A DNA stretch of 64,000 nt. Origin: Paenibacillus ehimensis NBRC 15659. GTDB lineage: Bacteria > Bacillota > Bacilli > Paenibacillales > NBRC-103111. How positions within the stretch are numbered: position 1 is the first letter of the stretch; each line of letters opens with the position of its first letter. Below the pieces are notes generated by a model, which ran no database searches, was not told where the DNA came from, and saw nothing but the letters and a program-made list of their open reading frames with translations. Location: positions 43,467-107,466 of the forward strand of contig NZ_BILX01000016.1 in assembly GCF_004000785.1 (NCBI RefSeq). The letters run 5' to 3'. The position numbers and the translations under genes were made by a program. This document shows positions 1-8,465 of this stretch, piece by piece.

Positions 1-292
1 AAAACTCGGCGCTCTCTTTTCCGTGAAGCTGCACGACATCCAGCGCCGCCTCTTGCAGTACCGCCTCCAGCTCTTCCATCGTCGGATTAACGAAGACGCC
101 GACGGCAGCGGGCGTCTTCGCCCCGGCAGCCGACTTCATGCTGCGGATCATTTCGCCGGCCTGCTGAGGCGTTACCTGCCTCTTGCTGGGCGCGAAAACG
201 AAACCGACATAATCTACCGGAAGTGCGGCAACCTGCTCCGCCATTTCAGCCGTCCGCAGACCGCATATTTTTACGCTCACCCGCGCTGTCAT
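1..292 (-). CDS. trpF: Phosphoribosylanthranilate isomerase TrpF, N-terminal part
   Basis: Partial gene that runs off the left edge; about the first 97 residues are visible. TrpF converts N-(5-phosphoribosyl)anthranilate to the carboxyphenylamino-deoxyribulose phosphate used by TrpC. The protein opens MTARVSVKICGLRTAEMAEQ, the usual (beta/alpha)8-barrel start with the KICGL motif holding the catalytic cysteine. A later stretch, VGVFVNPTMEE followed by VVQLHG, is also typical of the family. It starts 7 bases after the trpC stop, so it is cotranscribed and probably translationally coupled. Identity is secure; the C-terminal half is not seen. Confidence 0.95.
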   Translation of the reverse strand, partial: MTARVSVKICGLRTAEMAEQVAALPVDYVGFVFAPSKRQVTPQQAGEMIRSMKSAAGAKTPAAVGVFVNPTMEELEAVLQEAALDVVQLHGKESAEF

Positions 293-299
293 CCGCTGC

Positions 300-1109
300 T
301 CACTCCTTGCCGGCGCCCGTTTCGGAATAAGAGCCCATCAAGGTATGCACAGCTACGGAAACGTCCGGCTGACGCATGAAATGCTCGCCTACGAGCACTG
401 CATGAGCTCCAACCGATCGGAGCCATTCGATCTCCTCCGGCTTCGAGATGCCGCTTTCGCTGACGACGGTCGTCCCTTTCGGGATGGAGCCTACAAGCTG
501 TTCCGTCGTGCGAAGATCGGTCACAAACGTTTGCAGATTACGGTTGTTGATGCCGATCATCGTCGGGTTCAGCTCCAGCACGCGGGCCAGCTCCTCCTGA
601 TCGTGCACTTCAATCAGCACATCCAGACCGATGCTTTGGGCGATCGATTGGAATTGACGCATCTGCTCGGTCGTCAGGATAGCCGCGATCAGCAGAATCG
701 CGTCGGCTCCGATACAGCGCGCCTCATAGATTTGATGCGGATCGATCGTAAAATCTTTGCGCAGAAGCGGCACGCCAACGGCCTGCCTCACCCGGCTCAA
801 ATAATCATTGGAGCCCTGAAAATACGGCGCGTCGGTGAGCACCGAAAGGCAATCCGCTCCGGCCTCCTCGTAAGCCTTCGCCAACCGGACGGGCTCGAAA
901 TCTTCCCGGATCAAGCCCTTGGAAGGCGAGGCCTTCTTCACCTCCGCAATCAGTCCCATCGGCCGCTTCCGTCCTGCGCTCAGCGCGCGCTCGAATCCGA
1001 GGCACGGCGCCAGTCCGGCGATCGTTTTTTCCATTTCGTCGATGGTAATTTGCTCTTTAAGCGACGCGACTTCCTGCCGTTTGGTGGCAACAATGCGATC
1101 AAGAAACAT
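300..1109 (-). CDS. trpC: Indole-3-glycerol phosphate synthase TrpC
   Basis: 269-residue TIM-barrel enzyme that closes the indole ring of tryptophan in the cytoplasm. Family landmarks are visible: IAEVKKASPSKG near residue 55, LLRKDFTIDPHQIYEA (catalytic Lys region), IGINNRNLQTF near 185, and VSESGI followed by VLVGEHFMR near the end. Full length for the family. The start overlaps the end of trpD by 11 bases, so translational coupling is likely. It belongs to the trpE-D-C-F operon read on the minus strand. Confidence 0.97.
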   Translation of the reverse strand: MFLDRIVATKRQEVASLKEQITIDEMEKTIAGLAPCLGFERALSAGRKRPMGLIAEVKKASPSKGLIREDFEPVRLAKAYEEAGADCLSVLTDAPYFQGSNDYLSRVRQAVGVPLLRKDFTIDPHQIYEARCIGADAILLIAAILTTEQMRQFQSIAQSIGLDVLIEVHDQEELARVLELNPTMIGINNRNLQTFVTDLRTTEQLVGSIPKGTTVVSESGISKPEEIEWLRSVGAHAVLVGEHFMRQPDVSVAVHTLMGSYSETGAGKE

Positions 1110-2142
1110 AGCTCTCTTCTCCCGTACATTGGACTAATTGCTCCAGCTTCGCTTGGGCCCGGCCCGAATCGATAACCGATGCGGCAAGCTTCACGCCTTC
1201 CTGCAGCGTTCCGGCCATTCCGGTGACGTAGAAGCACGCTCCGGCATTGGCCAGCACGATATCGCGGCAGGCGCCGGTCTCCCCGGCGAAAATCCGGCGA
1301 ATGATGCCCGCGTTCACATGGGCGTCTCCTCCGATAACATCCTTGAGGCTGTAAGTGCGAAGCCCCAGCTCATCCGGCGTGATTTCAAAAGTACGAATGT
1401 TCCCGTCCTTCAGCTCGGTTACCTGTGTGCCGGCGGAGATGCTGATTTCGTCCAGCCCGTCGAGACTGGCGACCACGAGCGCGCGTTTTACGCCGAGCGC
1501 CTGCATCACATGGGCGATCGTTTCCGTTTTGCCGCGGTCGAAAATGCCGAGCACCTGGCGATCGGCTCCGGCTGGGTTCGTGAGCGGGCCCAGCAGGTTA
1601 AACACGGTGCGGACGCCGAGCTCCTTGCGCGGGGCGGCAACGTGCCGCATCGACTGATGATACAGCTGCGCAAACATGAAGCAGATTCCGACCTGCTCCA
1701 GGCAGCGCGCTGCCTGCTGCTGATTCAATTGAATATTGACGCCAAGCGCTTCGAGCACGTCGGCGCTGCCGCTTTTGCTGGACATCGCCCGGTTCCCATG
1801 CTTTGCCACGCGGATACCGCCCGCTGCCGCTACGATGGCCGCCGTCGTCGATATGTTGAACGTATCTGCGCCATCGCCGCCGGTGCCGCACGTGTCGAGC
1901 AGATTCGTCTGCCTGGTGCTGACCCGGCTTGCTTTCAACCGCATCGTCTCGGCAAAGCCGGCAATTTCCTCGATCGTTTCCCCTTTCATGCGGAGTCCCG
2001 CAAGCAAAGCTCCGATCTGCGAAGGCGTTGCTCCGCCATCCATAATGTCGGACATCACTTCGCGCGCCTCGGACCGTGTCAAGTGCTGCAGCCCGATGAT
2101 TTTCCCGATCGCCTGTTGAACCGTCAACGTCGTTTGTTCCAT
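1099..2142 (-). CDS. trpD: Anthranilate phosphoribosyltransferase TrpD
   Basis: 347 residues, full length. It joins anthranilate to PRPP. The phosphoribosyl-binding signature DTCGTGGDGADTFNIST lies near residues 83-99, and KHGNRAMSSKSGSADVLEALG near 114-134 carries the anthranilate and Mg2+ contacts. This is the single-domain Bacillus-type TrpD, not fused to the glutamine amidotransferase TrpG. It begins 28 bases after trpE and overlaps trpC. No trpG lies in the visible operon, so the amidotransferase is presumably supplied elsewhere, as in Bacillus, where a shared pabA/trpG sits in the folate operon. Confidence 0.97.
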   Translation of the reverse strand: MEQTTLTVQQAIGKIIGLQHLTRSEAREVMSDIMDGGATPSQIGALLAGLRMKGETIEEIAGFAETMRLKASRVSTRQTNLLDTCGTGGDGADTFNISTTAAIVAAAGGIRVAKHGNRAMSSKSGSADVLEALGVNIQLNQQQAARCLEQVGICFMFAQLYHQSMRHVAAPRKELGVRTVFNLLGPLTNPAGADRQVLGIFDRGKTETIAHVMQALGVKRALVVASLDGLDEISISAGTQVTELKDGNIRTFEITPDELGLRTYSLKDVIGGDAHVNAGIIRRIFAGETGACRDIVLANAGACFYVTGMAGTLQEGVKLAASVIDSGRAQAKLEQLVQCTGEESYVS

Positions 2143-2170
2143 CTTCCGTGCCTCCCCTTATCCCGATGTA

Positions 2171-3712
2171 TTACTGATAATAATCGTGATTGATCAATGC
2201 ATACTCCGGCGGTTTCGATGCAAAAACGGCTTCCGCCATGCGGATCGATTTCAGCATGCCCTTCGCTTTGTTGATCGTCTCCTGGTACTCGTTCTCCGGA
2301 ACGGAATCCCAGACGATCCCGGCGCCTGCTTGGACATAAGCTTTGCCATTCTTGAATACGATGGTGCGGATCGTAATGCACGTATCGAGGTTGCCCGAGA
2401 AGCCGAAATAACCGATGGCTCCGGCGTAAGGACCGCGCGCTTCGTTTTCCAGCTCGGCGATAATTTCCATCGCTCTGAGCTTCGGAGCGCCCGAAACCGT
2501 ACCGGCGGGCAGGCACGAAATAAACGCGTCGAAGAAATCTTTGTCCTTCGCCAGCTTGCCGGAAACGTTGGACACGATATGCATGACATGGGAGTACCGC
2601 TCGATTTGCATGAACGTGTCGCATTTCACCGTGCCGAATTCAGAGACGCGCCCGAGGTCGTTGCGGCCCAGATCGACAAGCATCAAGTGCTCGGCACGCT
2701 CTTTCTCGTCTGCCAGCAGCTCTTGTTCGAGCGCGAGGTCTTCTTCAGTCGTCCGCCCGCGGGGACGGGTACCGGCGATCGGCCGGGTCTCCACCTTCTC
2801 GTCTTCCACCCGGACGAGCAGCTCGGGGGATGTGCCGACGATGACCTCCTCATCCATTTTGAGGCAGTACATGTAAGGCGACGGATTCATCGTTCTGAGT
2901 ATACGGTACACATGCAGCGGCGAAATGTCCGTTTCGATCTCGAAGCGCTGGGACAGGACCACTTGAAAAATATCGCCCGCCCGGATATACTCCTTCGCTT
3001 GATCGACGTTTGCCAAAAACTGCTCTTTCGTCACGTTCGAGCGGACTTCCCCCAATTCGACGTCGTCGGGGATGGATTGATGGTTCATCGTCAGCGCCGG
3101 AAGCGGGCGCTTCAGACGTTCGATCGTCGTATCGATTTTGGCGCATGTTTTTTCGTAGGCGGCGACGATGTCCGCTTCCGTACCGTGGGGAGGCACATGC
3201 ACGTTGGCGATAACTTTCAGTTGCTGCTTAAAGTGGTCGAACACGATCACTTGATCGCAAAACATAAAGTCCAAATCGTTCATCTGCAGATCGTCCTGCC
3301 GGTGGGCCGGCAGCTTCTCATAATACTGCAGCAGATCATAACCGAAAAATCCGACGGCACCGCCCGTAAAGCGCGGCAAATCCGGCAGCGAAGGGCTCGT
3401 ATACGCACTTAAATGCGCTTTAAGCACATCCACCGGTTTTTCCTTCGAGATCGTCGTTCCTTCCGGACCTTCGATGCGAGTCACACCGTTTTTTGCCTGA
3501 ATAAACATAAACGGGTCTGTTCCGATAAAAGAATATCGGGCCCATTTGATCCCGCCCTCGACGCTTTCCAGCAAGAAAGCACGCTTCTCTTCGTAAAAAT
3601 GTTGAAATACGCGGATCGGCGTCTCCGTATCGGCCATCAGATGGCGGACGACGGGGATCAGGTTATACTCGCGGGCAAGCCGAACGACTTCCTTTGCTTC
3701 CGGTGTGTGCAT
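2171..3712 (-). CDS. trpE: Anthranilate synthase component I TrpE
   Basis: Chorismate-binding large subunit of anthranilate synthase; makes anthranilate from chorismate with ammonia from TrpG. The longest frame starts at a TTG (3733). The ATG at 3712 is preferred because a GAGGAG stretch lies about 8 bases upstream; an ATG at 3718 sits too close to it. This gives 513 residues. An N-terminal Anth_synt_I_N domain is followed by the chorismate domain with GDIFQVVLSQRFE, TSPELLVRV, RPIAGTRPRGRT and the catalytic PAGTVSGAPKLRAMEII. It is the first gene after the trp attenuator and about 50 bases past the terminator hairpin. Confidence 0.96.
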   Translation of the reverse strand: MHTPEAKEVVRLAREYNLIPVVRHLMADTETPIRVFQHFYEEKRAFLLESVEGGIKWARYSFIGTDPFMFIQAKNGVTRIEGPEGTTISKEKPVDVLKAHLSAYTSPSLPDLPRFTGGAVGFFGYDLLQYYEKLPAHRQDDLQMNDLDFMFCDQVIVFDHFKQQLKVIANVHVPPHGTEADIVAAYEKTCAKIDTTIERLKRPLPALTMNHQSIPDDVELGEVRSNVTKEQFLANVDQAKEYIRAGDIFQVVLSQRFEIETDISPLHVYRILRTMNPSPYMYCLKMDEEVIVGTSPELLVRVEDEKVETRPIAGTRPRGRTTEEDLALEQELLADEKERAEHLMLVDLGRNDLGRVSEFGTVKCDTFMQIERYSHVMHIVSNVSGKLAKDKDFFDAFISCLPAGTVSGAPKLRAMEIIAELENEARGPYAGAIGYFGFSGNLDTCITIRTIVFKNGKAYVQAGAGIVWDSVPENEYQETINKAKGMLKSIRMAEAVFASKPPEYALINHDYYQ

Positions 3713-3762
3713 CGTCATCTCTCCTCTTCTCAACTCAAAAAATAACTTAGCTCTGCAAACGT

Positions 3763-3789
3763 AAAAAAGCCTCTACGCATCGTAGAGGC
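3763..3789 (-). terminator. Intrinsic terminator of the trp leader (attenuator)
   Basis: On the minus strand a 9-bp perfect stem (GCCTCTACG / CGTAGAGGC) with a 3-base loop is followed by six T residues. It lies between the trp promoter and trpE, so transcripts must pass it to reach the structural genes. This is the position expected for an attenuator. The 5' arm contains CTCTAC, which could pair instead with a GTAGAG in the upstream repeat tract (plus-strand 3963-3968). Confidence 0.9.
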
Positions 3790-3930
3790 GGTATTCAGCG
3801 GATGAAGGATTCGTTCAAACGGAAAGCATCTCCAAAGTACGTTAAACAGCCCTAGGGTAGGTTAAAATAAACCTGCCGATAGTGCGCCGCACGCATCCTG
3901 ACGTTCTTTCCCGGAACGTGTAAATCTTCT

Positions 3931-4009
3931 CTCTTCTCATCTCAAACTGAACTAGGCTCACTCTCTACTCTGCTCTGTTACTACTAACTCACTCTTATCT
4001 GCTTAACTC
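3931..4009 (-). promoter_or_regulatory. TRAP-binding (G/U)AG repeat tract in the trp leader
   Basis: Read on the minus strand, this leader has about 14 GAG or TAG triplets in 79 bases. They appear as CTC/CTA on the plus strand at 3931, 3936, 3941, 3952, 3957, 3961/3963, 3965, 3968, 3973, 3981, 3984, 3988, 3992 and 4007. Many are 4-5 bases apart, close to the 5-base period that the 11-subunit TRAP ring prefers. The tract starts a few bases after the predicted transcription start. TRAP (MtrB) is encoded at 14266-14487. By analogy with B. subtilis, Trp-bound TRAP should occupy the tract, block an antiterminator and let the downstream terminator form. Confidence 0.88.
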
Positions 4010-4019
4010 GTTGTAATTA

Positions 4020-4049
4020 ACTATACTACCTCAATTATGCTTTTGTCAA
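4020..4049 (-). promoter_or_regulatory. Sigma-A promoter of the trp operon
   Basis: Minus strand: -35 TTGACA (4044-4049), 18-base spacer, -10 TATAGT (4020-4025). The -35 box lies inside the last codons of aroH, and the predicted start near 4013 falls just before the first GAG triplet. This gives trp genes their own entry point inside the aro supraoperon, as in B. subtilis. Confidence 0.85.
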
Positions 4050-4412
4050 TTTGGACAAATCGGGACGAAGCCGCATCGCTTCTCTTTGATAAACATGAAT
4101 GATTTCATTTTGCTGTTTGTCCGTATTGACCATCACCATTAAACGAATACAGCGGGGCAATCCGCCCTCCACCGGAATTTCGAGCGAGCACATCAACGGG
4201 ACCAAGTCCCAGCCCGGCATCTGGCGGATTGCCCGCGCAGGAAACGTCGCCGTCAAATCCGGCGTCACTGTAACGAATACGCTGGCAATTTCCTCCGGAA
4301 TGATCCCGTTTTCGATGATAATTTGATTGAGCAGCGCGGTTGTTGCCGATAAAATGTCATTCTCTTCGTTGCGCTCCACGGTCGTTGCTCCGCGGATTCC
4401 TCTTACGAACAT
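4035..4412 (-). CDS. aroH: Chorismate mutase, AroH type
   Basis: 125-residue monofunctional chorismate mutase of the trimeric AroH fold; converts chorismate to prephenate for tyrosine and phenylalanine. Recognised from the start MFVRGIRGATTVERNEENDI, the PDLTATFPARAIRQ segment (residues 70-83) and the C-terminal motif RCIRLMVMVNTDK followed by HVYQREAMRLRPDL. The arginine and tyrosine residues of the active site are kept. It starts 3 bases past the aroB stop. The trp promoter -35 box is embedded in its last codons. Confidence 0.97.
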   Translation of the reverse strand: MFVRGIRGATTVERNEENDILSATTALLNQIIIENGIIPEEIASVFVTVTPDLTATFPARAIRQMPGWDLVPLMCSLEIPVEGGLPRCIRLMVMVNTDKQQNEIIHVYQREAMRLRPDLSKLTKA

Positions 4413-4415
4413 CCG

Positions 4416-5513
4416 TCAGTCCTCCCGTTTTAACCGATCCACGATCTCTCTGACCCATTCCGCGGATACGTTCTTGTTAATTTCGACTTTGCCGATGGCC
4501 GTTGGAACGATGTACACCATGCGGCCTTCGCTGAATTTCTTGTCATGCATCATCGCACGCATGATGGCCTCGGTATCGAAGTGCGCCGGAATCCGCGTAG
4601 GAAGGCCAAATTTCTTGAAAATGCGTTCGGTCACCGTAAGAATTTCTTCCGGATTGCCCATACGCACCGACAGCATCGCCGCACCGACCATGCCGATGGA
4701 GATCGCTTCGCCATGCAGCAGCTCATTGTAGCCGGCCACCGCCTCTAGCGCATGACCGATCGTATGTCCAAGGTTCAGGATCGCGCGAAGATCGTTCTCC
4801 CGCTCGTCCCGCGACACGACCGCCGCCTTGACGGCGCAGCCTTTGTACAAACCGTACTGGAGCGCTTCCGGGTCCAGCCCGATGAGCTTCTCCGCATTCG
4901 CTTCGCACCATGCGGTAAATTCCGCATCCCAGATCAGCCCGTGCTTGATCATTTCCGACAATCCCGCGCGCACATCCCGATCCGGCAAAGTCAGCAGCGT
5001 AGACGTATCGTATAACACCAGCTCCGGCTGATGGAACGCGCCGATGATGTTCTTCGCCAGCGGATGGTTGACGGCAACCTTGCCGCCCACGCTGCTGTCG
5101 TGAGCCAGGATTGTCGTCGGGATTTGCACAAACCGGACGCCGCGCATATAACTGGCCGCCACAAACCCGGCCAAATCGCCGACAACGCCTCCGCCGAGCG
5201 CAACGACCGTCGATTTGCGGTCCAGTCCCGCCTGCAAGCAGGCACCGATGACGTCTTCCAGCACCGCGAGCGACTTGGACTTTTCGCCTGCCGCAACGGT
5301 GTAGGACACCGCCGTAAAGCCGCCCTCCGCCAGCCGGTCCAGAGCCAGGCTCAGGTGATGCTTCGCCACATGATCGTCGGTTACGATAAGCAGCGGCGAG
5401 GCTTTGCTAATCCCGTGCTTCTCGAAGTACGCGGCGATATCCGCGAGCAGGCCCTCCCCGATATAAATCGGATAGGACCTCGTACCAAGGTCTACCGTTA
5501 GCTCTCTGACCAT
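4416..5513 (-). CDS. aroB: 3-dehydroquinate synthase AroB
   Basis: 365-residue NAD- and metal-dependent enzyme of the shikimate pathway; cyclises DAHP to 3-dehydroquinate. The nucleotide region VALGGGVVGDLAGFVAASYMRG, the metal and substrate loop QIPTTILAHDSSVGGKVAVNHP, and the metal ligands in NLGHTIGHALEA and LLHGEAISIGM are all intact. Length is normal. It lies between aroC (17 bases upstream) and aroH. Confidence 0.98.
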   Translation of the reverse strand: MVRELTVDLGTRSYPIYIGEGLLADIAAYFEKHGISKASPLLIVTDDHVAKHHLSLALDRLAEGGFTAVSYTVAAGEKSKSLAVLEDVIGACLQAGLDRKSTVVALGGGVVGDLAGFVAASYMRGVRFVQIPTTILAHDSSVGGKVAVNHPLAKNIIGAFHQPELVLYDTSTLLTLPDRDVRAGLSEMIKHGLIWDAEFTAWCEANAEKLIGLDPEALQYGLYKGCAVKAAVVSRDERENDLRAILNLGHTIGHALEAVAGYNELLHGEAISIGMVGAAMLSVRMGNPEEILTVTERIFKKFGLPTRIPAHFDTEAIMRAMMHDKKFSEGRMVYIVPTAIGKVEINKNVSAEWVREIVDRLKRED

Positions 5514-5530
5514 AAATCCGGCTCTCCCGC

Positions 5531-6694
5531 TTAGTAAGATTTGATTTGCTCCAAGTAGCTGTCGTAATTTCTGCGGATTTCCTCAAGCGAGTCGCCGCCG
5601 AATTTTTCCATAAACGCTTTCGCCACTTCCCAAGCAATGACGTTCTCCATGATGACGCCGGCCGCCGGCACCGCGCAAGTATCGGAGCGCTCCACCTGCG
5701 CCGTGAACGCTTCCTTCGTGTCGATATCTACGCTTTGCAGCGCTTTATAGAGGGTCGAGATCGGCTTCATGACACCGCGTACGACGATCGGCTCGCCTGT
5801 GGTCATTCCGCCCTCGAATCCGCCTGCGCGGTTGGTCGCACGATAAAAGCCGCGCTCCTCGTCGTGCATGATTTCGTCGTGGACGGACGAGCCTCTGCGC
5901 TTGGCCGCTTCGAACCCGATGCCGAATTCCACGCCCTTGAACGCTTGAATCGACAGCACCGCCTGCGCAATGCGTCCGTCAAGCTTGCGGTCCCATTGCA
6001 CATGGCTGCCGAGACCCGTAGGCACGCCTTCGATGATGCACTCCACGACCCCGCCAAGCGTATCCCCGTCTTCCTTGGCCGCATCGATGGCCGCAATCAT
6101 TCTCGCTTCCGCGTCTTTATCCGTCACCCGGACCGGCGATTCCTCCGTGATGCGGATCAATTCGTCGATAGGCAGCTCCTGCCGCTGTACTTCCACTTCC
6201 CCGATGCGAATGACCTGGCCGGCCACCTTGATGCCGAACTCCTTCAGCAGCTCGCGGGCCATCCCGCCGACAGCTACGCGCATCGTCGTTTCCCGCGCGC
6301 TGGAGCGCTCAAGAATGTTGCGCAAATCGCGCTGGTTGTATTTCAAACCGCCGTTCAGATCGGCATGACCCGGACGCGGGCGGTTCACCCGGCGCTTCGA
6401 CTCGTCATTGCCTTCGATCGGCTCGATGTTCATGATGGAAGTCCAATGCTTCCAATCGTTGTTCTCCACTACAAGCGCGATCGGAGCGCCGGTCGTTTTG
6501 CCATGACGAACGCCGCCGACAATGTTGACGGTATCCTTCTCAATCTGCATGCGGCGTCCCCGCCCGTAGCCTTTCTGCCGTCTGGCGAGCTGTTCGTTCA
6601 CCGCTTCAAAATCGATCGTTACATTGCTTGGAAATCCCTCAATAATAGCTGTCAATTGTGGTCCGTGCGTTTCCCCTGCGGTTAAATATCTCAC
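5531..6694 (-). CDS. aroC: Chorismate synthase AroC
   Basis: 387 residues. FMNH2-dependent last step of the common aromatic pathway, EPSP to chorismate (called aroF in B. subtilis). Signatures: [20 protein letters not shown] at the start, [14 protein letters not shown] (about residues 115-128), [17 protein letters not shown] and [16 protein letters not shown]. It is the first gene of the aroC-B-H-trp supraoperon, with a good sigma-A promoter about 100 bases upstream. ATG start preceded by AAAGGAGAC. Confidence 0.98.
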   Translation of the reverse strand: MRYLTAGETHGPQLTAIIEGFPSNVTIDFEAVNEQLARRQKGYGRGRRMQIEKDTVNIVGGVRHGKTTGAPIALVVENNDWKHWTSIMNIEPIEGNDESKRRVNRPRPGHADLNGGLKYNQRDLRNILERSSARETTMRVAVGGMARELLKEFGIKVAGQVIRIGEVEVQRQELPIDELIRITEESPVRVTDKDAEARMIAAIDAAKEDGDTLGGVVECIIEGVPTGLGSHVQWDRKLDGRIAQAVLSIQAFKGVEFGIGFEAAKRRGSSVHDEIMHDEERGFYRATNRAGGFEGGMTTGEPIVVRGVMKPISTLYKALQSVDIDTKEAFTAQVERSDTCAVPAAGVIMENVIAWEVAKAFMEKFGGDSLEEIRRNYDSYLEQIKSY

Positions 6695-6787
6695 CTGATT
6701 TGTCTCCTTTCATCCTATCCCATGAAAAGCGTAAGCTTTATTTCTTTCAAAACGCTTTAGCGCTTTTATGTGCTGAGTCATGTGCTA

Positions 6788-6816
6788 ATTATAGTATAGG
6801 CCCGCGGCTTTGACAA
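6788..6816 (-). promoter_or_regulatory. Sigma-A promoter of the aro supraoperon
   Basis: Minus strand: -35 TTGTCA (6811-6816), 17-base spacer, -10 TATAAT (6788-6793). It lies 94 bases upstream of the aroC ATG and immediately follows the terminator of the preceding small gene. Confidence 0.85.
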
Positions 6817-6827
6817 GAATATGCAGA

Positions 6828-6876
6828 ACAAAAAGAAGCGCCGGCCAAAGGCATGTAGCCGATGACTGCGCTTCTT
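6828..6876 (-). terminator. Terminator upstream of the aro promoter
   Basis: On the minus strand, AAGAAGCGC pairs with GCGCTTCTT around a 26-base loop, followed by a T run (plus-strand A run at 6830-6834). It ends the transcript of the 54-residue gene at 6898-7062 and separates it from aroC. Confidence 0.8.
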
Positions 6877-6897
6877 TCCGTTTCGGACGAAGGTACG

Positions 6898-7062
6898 TCA
6901 GCCTCCGGCCGGTTGTTTTTTTAACCCTTGAGGACGATCCTGAATCTGCGGATCATGAACTAACCCCATAATTTGCAGCGAATCGATCCCGAGAATTTGG
7001 GCGCATTCCTGCACCGAGATGAAGCCCCGACGGTAAGCGTTGATGACTTTACGTTTGTCCAT
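6898..7062 (-). CDS. Small uncharacterised protein, 54 residues
   Basis: Starts with ATG after AGGAGG (spacing about 7) and reads MDKRKVINAYRRGFISVQEC, then AQILGIDSLQIMGLV and a polar tail ending QPAGG. The middle looks like a short helix-turn-helix (an 'IS.QECAQILGI' pattern), but it is too short to be a complete DNA-binding domain. It has its own terminator at 6828-6876 and lies 84 bases downstream of cheR, so it could be the last gene of the ndk-cheR unit. I do not recognise a characterised family. Confidence 0.7.
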   Translation of the reverse strand: MDKRKVINAYRRGFISVQECAQILGIDSLQIMGLVHDPQIQDRPQGLKKQPAGG

Positions 7063-7146
7063 GCGATTCCTCCTGCAGCTTTTCGGGCATCAAGGATCTG
7101 TCTACATTTTATTCATAGTATGGGATCGTATGGAAACGTTTATTCA

Positions 7147-7926
7147 TTACACTTCCGTTTTACGGTAAAAAAACGTTTCGGCGGATTCCAGTCCATACTG
7201 GGCGGGACTGAAAATCTGCTCGGTGCTGCCAACGAACAAGATGCCCCCCGGCTTCAAGGCATTGGCAAATTTATGATACAATAAGTGCTTGGCTTCTTCC
7301 GTAAAATAGATCATCACATTGCGGCACACGATTAAATCAAATCCCGTATCGAACGTATCGACCAGCAGGTTTTGCTTTTGAAAACGGATCGACTTTTTAA
7401 GCGAATCCGCAATGTGGTAAGTCAAATTTTCCTGACGGTAATATTTCTGCAAATATTTGGCCGGCACGTCCCGCACCGAACGGTCCGAATAAACCGCCTT
7501 CTTTGCTTTTTCCAAAGCGCCTTCATCGATGTCGGTCGCCAGCACCACGCTGTCCTGCGCGTTCAATTCCGCCAAAATCATCGCCAGCGTATAAGGCTCT
7601 TCCCCTGTGGAGCATGCGGCGCTCCAGCATTTGACCTTGCGCGATTTGCGGAGCATGTCCGGCAAAAACTTTTGCTCCAGCACTTCCCAGCGGTTCGGAT
7701 TGCGCCAAAACTCGGAGACGTTGATCGTCATCCGATCCAAAAACTCGTAAAACAGCTCTTTGTCCTTCGTCATCGCCTCAAAAAACGAAGCGAACGTCGA
7801 ATACCCTTTTTTCATCCGCAGCGTAGTCAGACGGCGTTTCATCTGCGCTTCCTTATACTGGGACAAGTCGATGGACGTGTAGTCCTTGACTTTCTTGATG
7901 AATAACAGGAAATCTTTATCCTCCAT
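7147..7926 (-). CDS. cheR: Chemotaxis protein methyltransferase CheR
   Basis: 259 residues. SAM-dependent methylation of glutamates in chemoreceptors. The N-terminal all-alpha CheR_N domain (KDFLLFIKKVKDYTSIDLSQ) precedes the methyltransferase domain with WSAACSTGEEPYTLAMIL (SAM loop, about residues 102-119), LATDIDEGALEKA and DLIVCRNVMIYF. Full length; the C-terminus GGILFVGSTEQIF is canonical. It follows ndk by 18 bases, matching the ndk-cheR-aroC order of B. subtilis. Confidence 0.96.
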   Translation of the reverse strand: MEDKDFLLFIKKVKDYTSIDLSQYKEAQMKRRLTTLRMKKGYSTFASFFEAMTKDKELFYEFLDRMTINVSEFWRNPNRWEVLEQKFLPDMLRKSRKVKCWSAACSTGEEPYTLAMILAELNAQDSVVLATDIDEGALEKAKKAVYSDRSVRDVPAKYLQKYYRQENLTYHIADSLKKSIRFQKQNLLVDTFDTGFDLIVCRNVMIYFTEEAKHLLYHKFANALKPGGILFVGSTEQIFSPAQYGLESAETFFYRKTEV

Positions 7927-7944
7927 GCCGCCATCCCCGCCTTA

Positions 7945-8388
7945 TCAGATCCAAGTTTGTATCGCTTTGCTGTAATCGAGCACTTCTTCGGGACGGAAAA
8001 AGTTTGCAATTTCCCGTTCGGCGCTTTCCGGAGAATCGGAACCGTGAATCAAGTTCAAATTCGTATGGACCGCATAGTCGCCGCGAATCGTACCGGGCAG
8101 CGCTTCCAAAGAATTCGTCTTTCCGATCATGGTCCGGGACAGCGCAATCACCTGATCCCCCTGCCAAACCATCGCGAAGACGGGCCCCGAGGTGATGAAC
8201 TTGATCAAGTTATCGAAAAACGGCTTGCCCACATGCTCCGCATAATGCCTTTCCGCTTGCTCGCGGCTGACCTGCACCAGCTTGGCCGCAACCAATTGCA
8301 GCCCTTTTTGTTCAAAGCGGCGCACGATCTCCCCGATGAGCCCTCTCTGCACCCCGTCAGGCTTGACCATCAAAAACGTTTTTTCCAT
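7945..8388 (-). CDS. ndk: Nucleoside diphosphate kinase
   Basis: 147 residues. Transfers phosphate between nucleoside tri- and diphosphates through a phosphohistidine. [20 protein letters not shown] opens the protein, and the active-site segment [16 protein letters not shown] carries the catalytic histidine. Length is usual for the family. ATG start after GGAGTAAAAC. The gene has about 240 bases of non-coding sequence upstream. Confidence 0.98.
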   Translation of the reverse strand: MEKTFLMVKPDGVQRGLIGEIVRRFEQKGLQLVAAKLVQVSREQAERHYAEHVGKPFFDNLIKFITSGPVFAMVWQGDQVIALSRTMIGKTNSLEALPGTIRGDYAVHTNLNLIHGSDSPESAEREIANFFRPEEVLDYSKAIQTWI

Positions 8389-8465
8389 GTTTTACTCCTC
8401 CTACCCTATAATAAAGTTTATTGGGAGTTTGGTTTTGCTTTGATGCTTTTTCAACAGGCGACAGG

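Noticed and set aside
2186..3412. Plus-strand frame of 408 codons opposite trpE
   Set aside because: No recognisable protein, and trpE is fully conserved on the other strand.
3763..4034. T-box leader in front of trpE
   Set aside because: No AGGGTGG-type T-box sequence and no stem I; the (G/U)AG tract fits TRAP.
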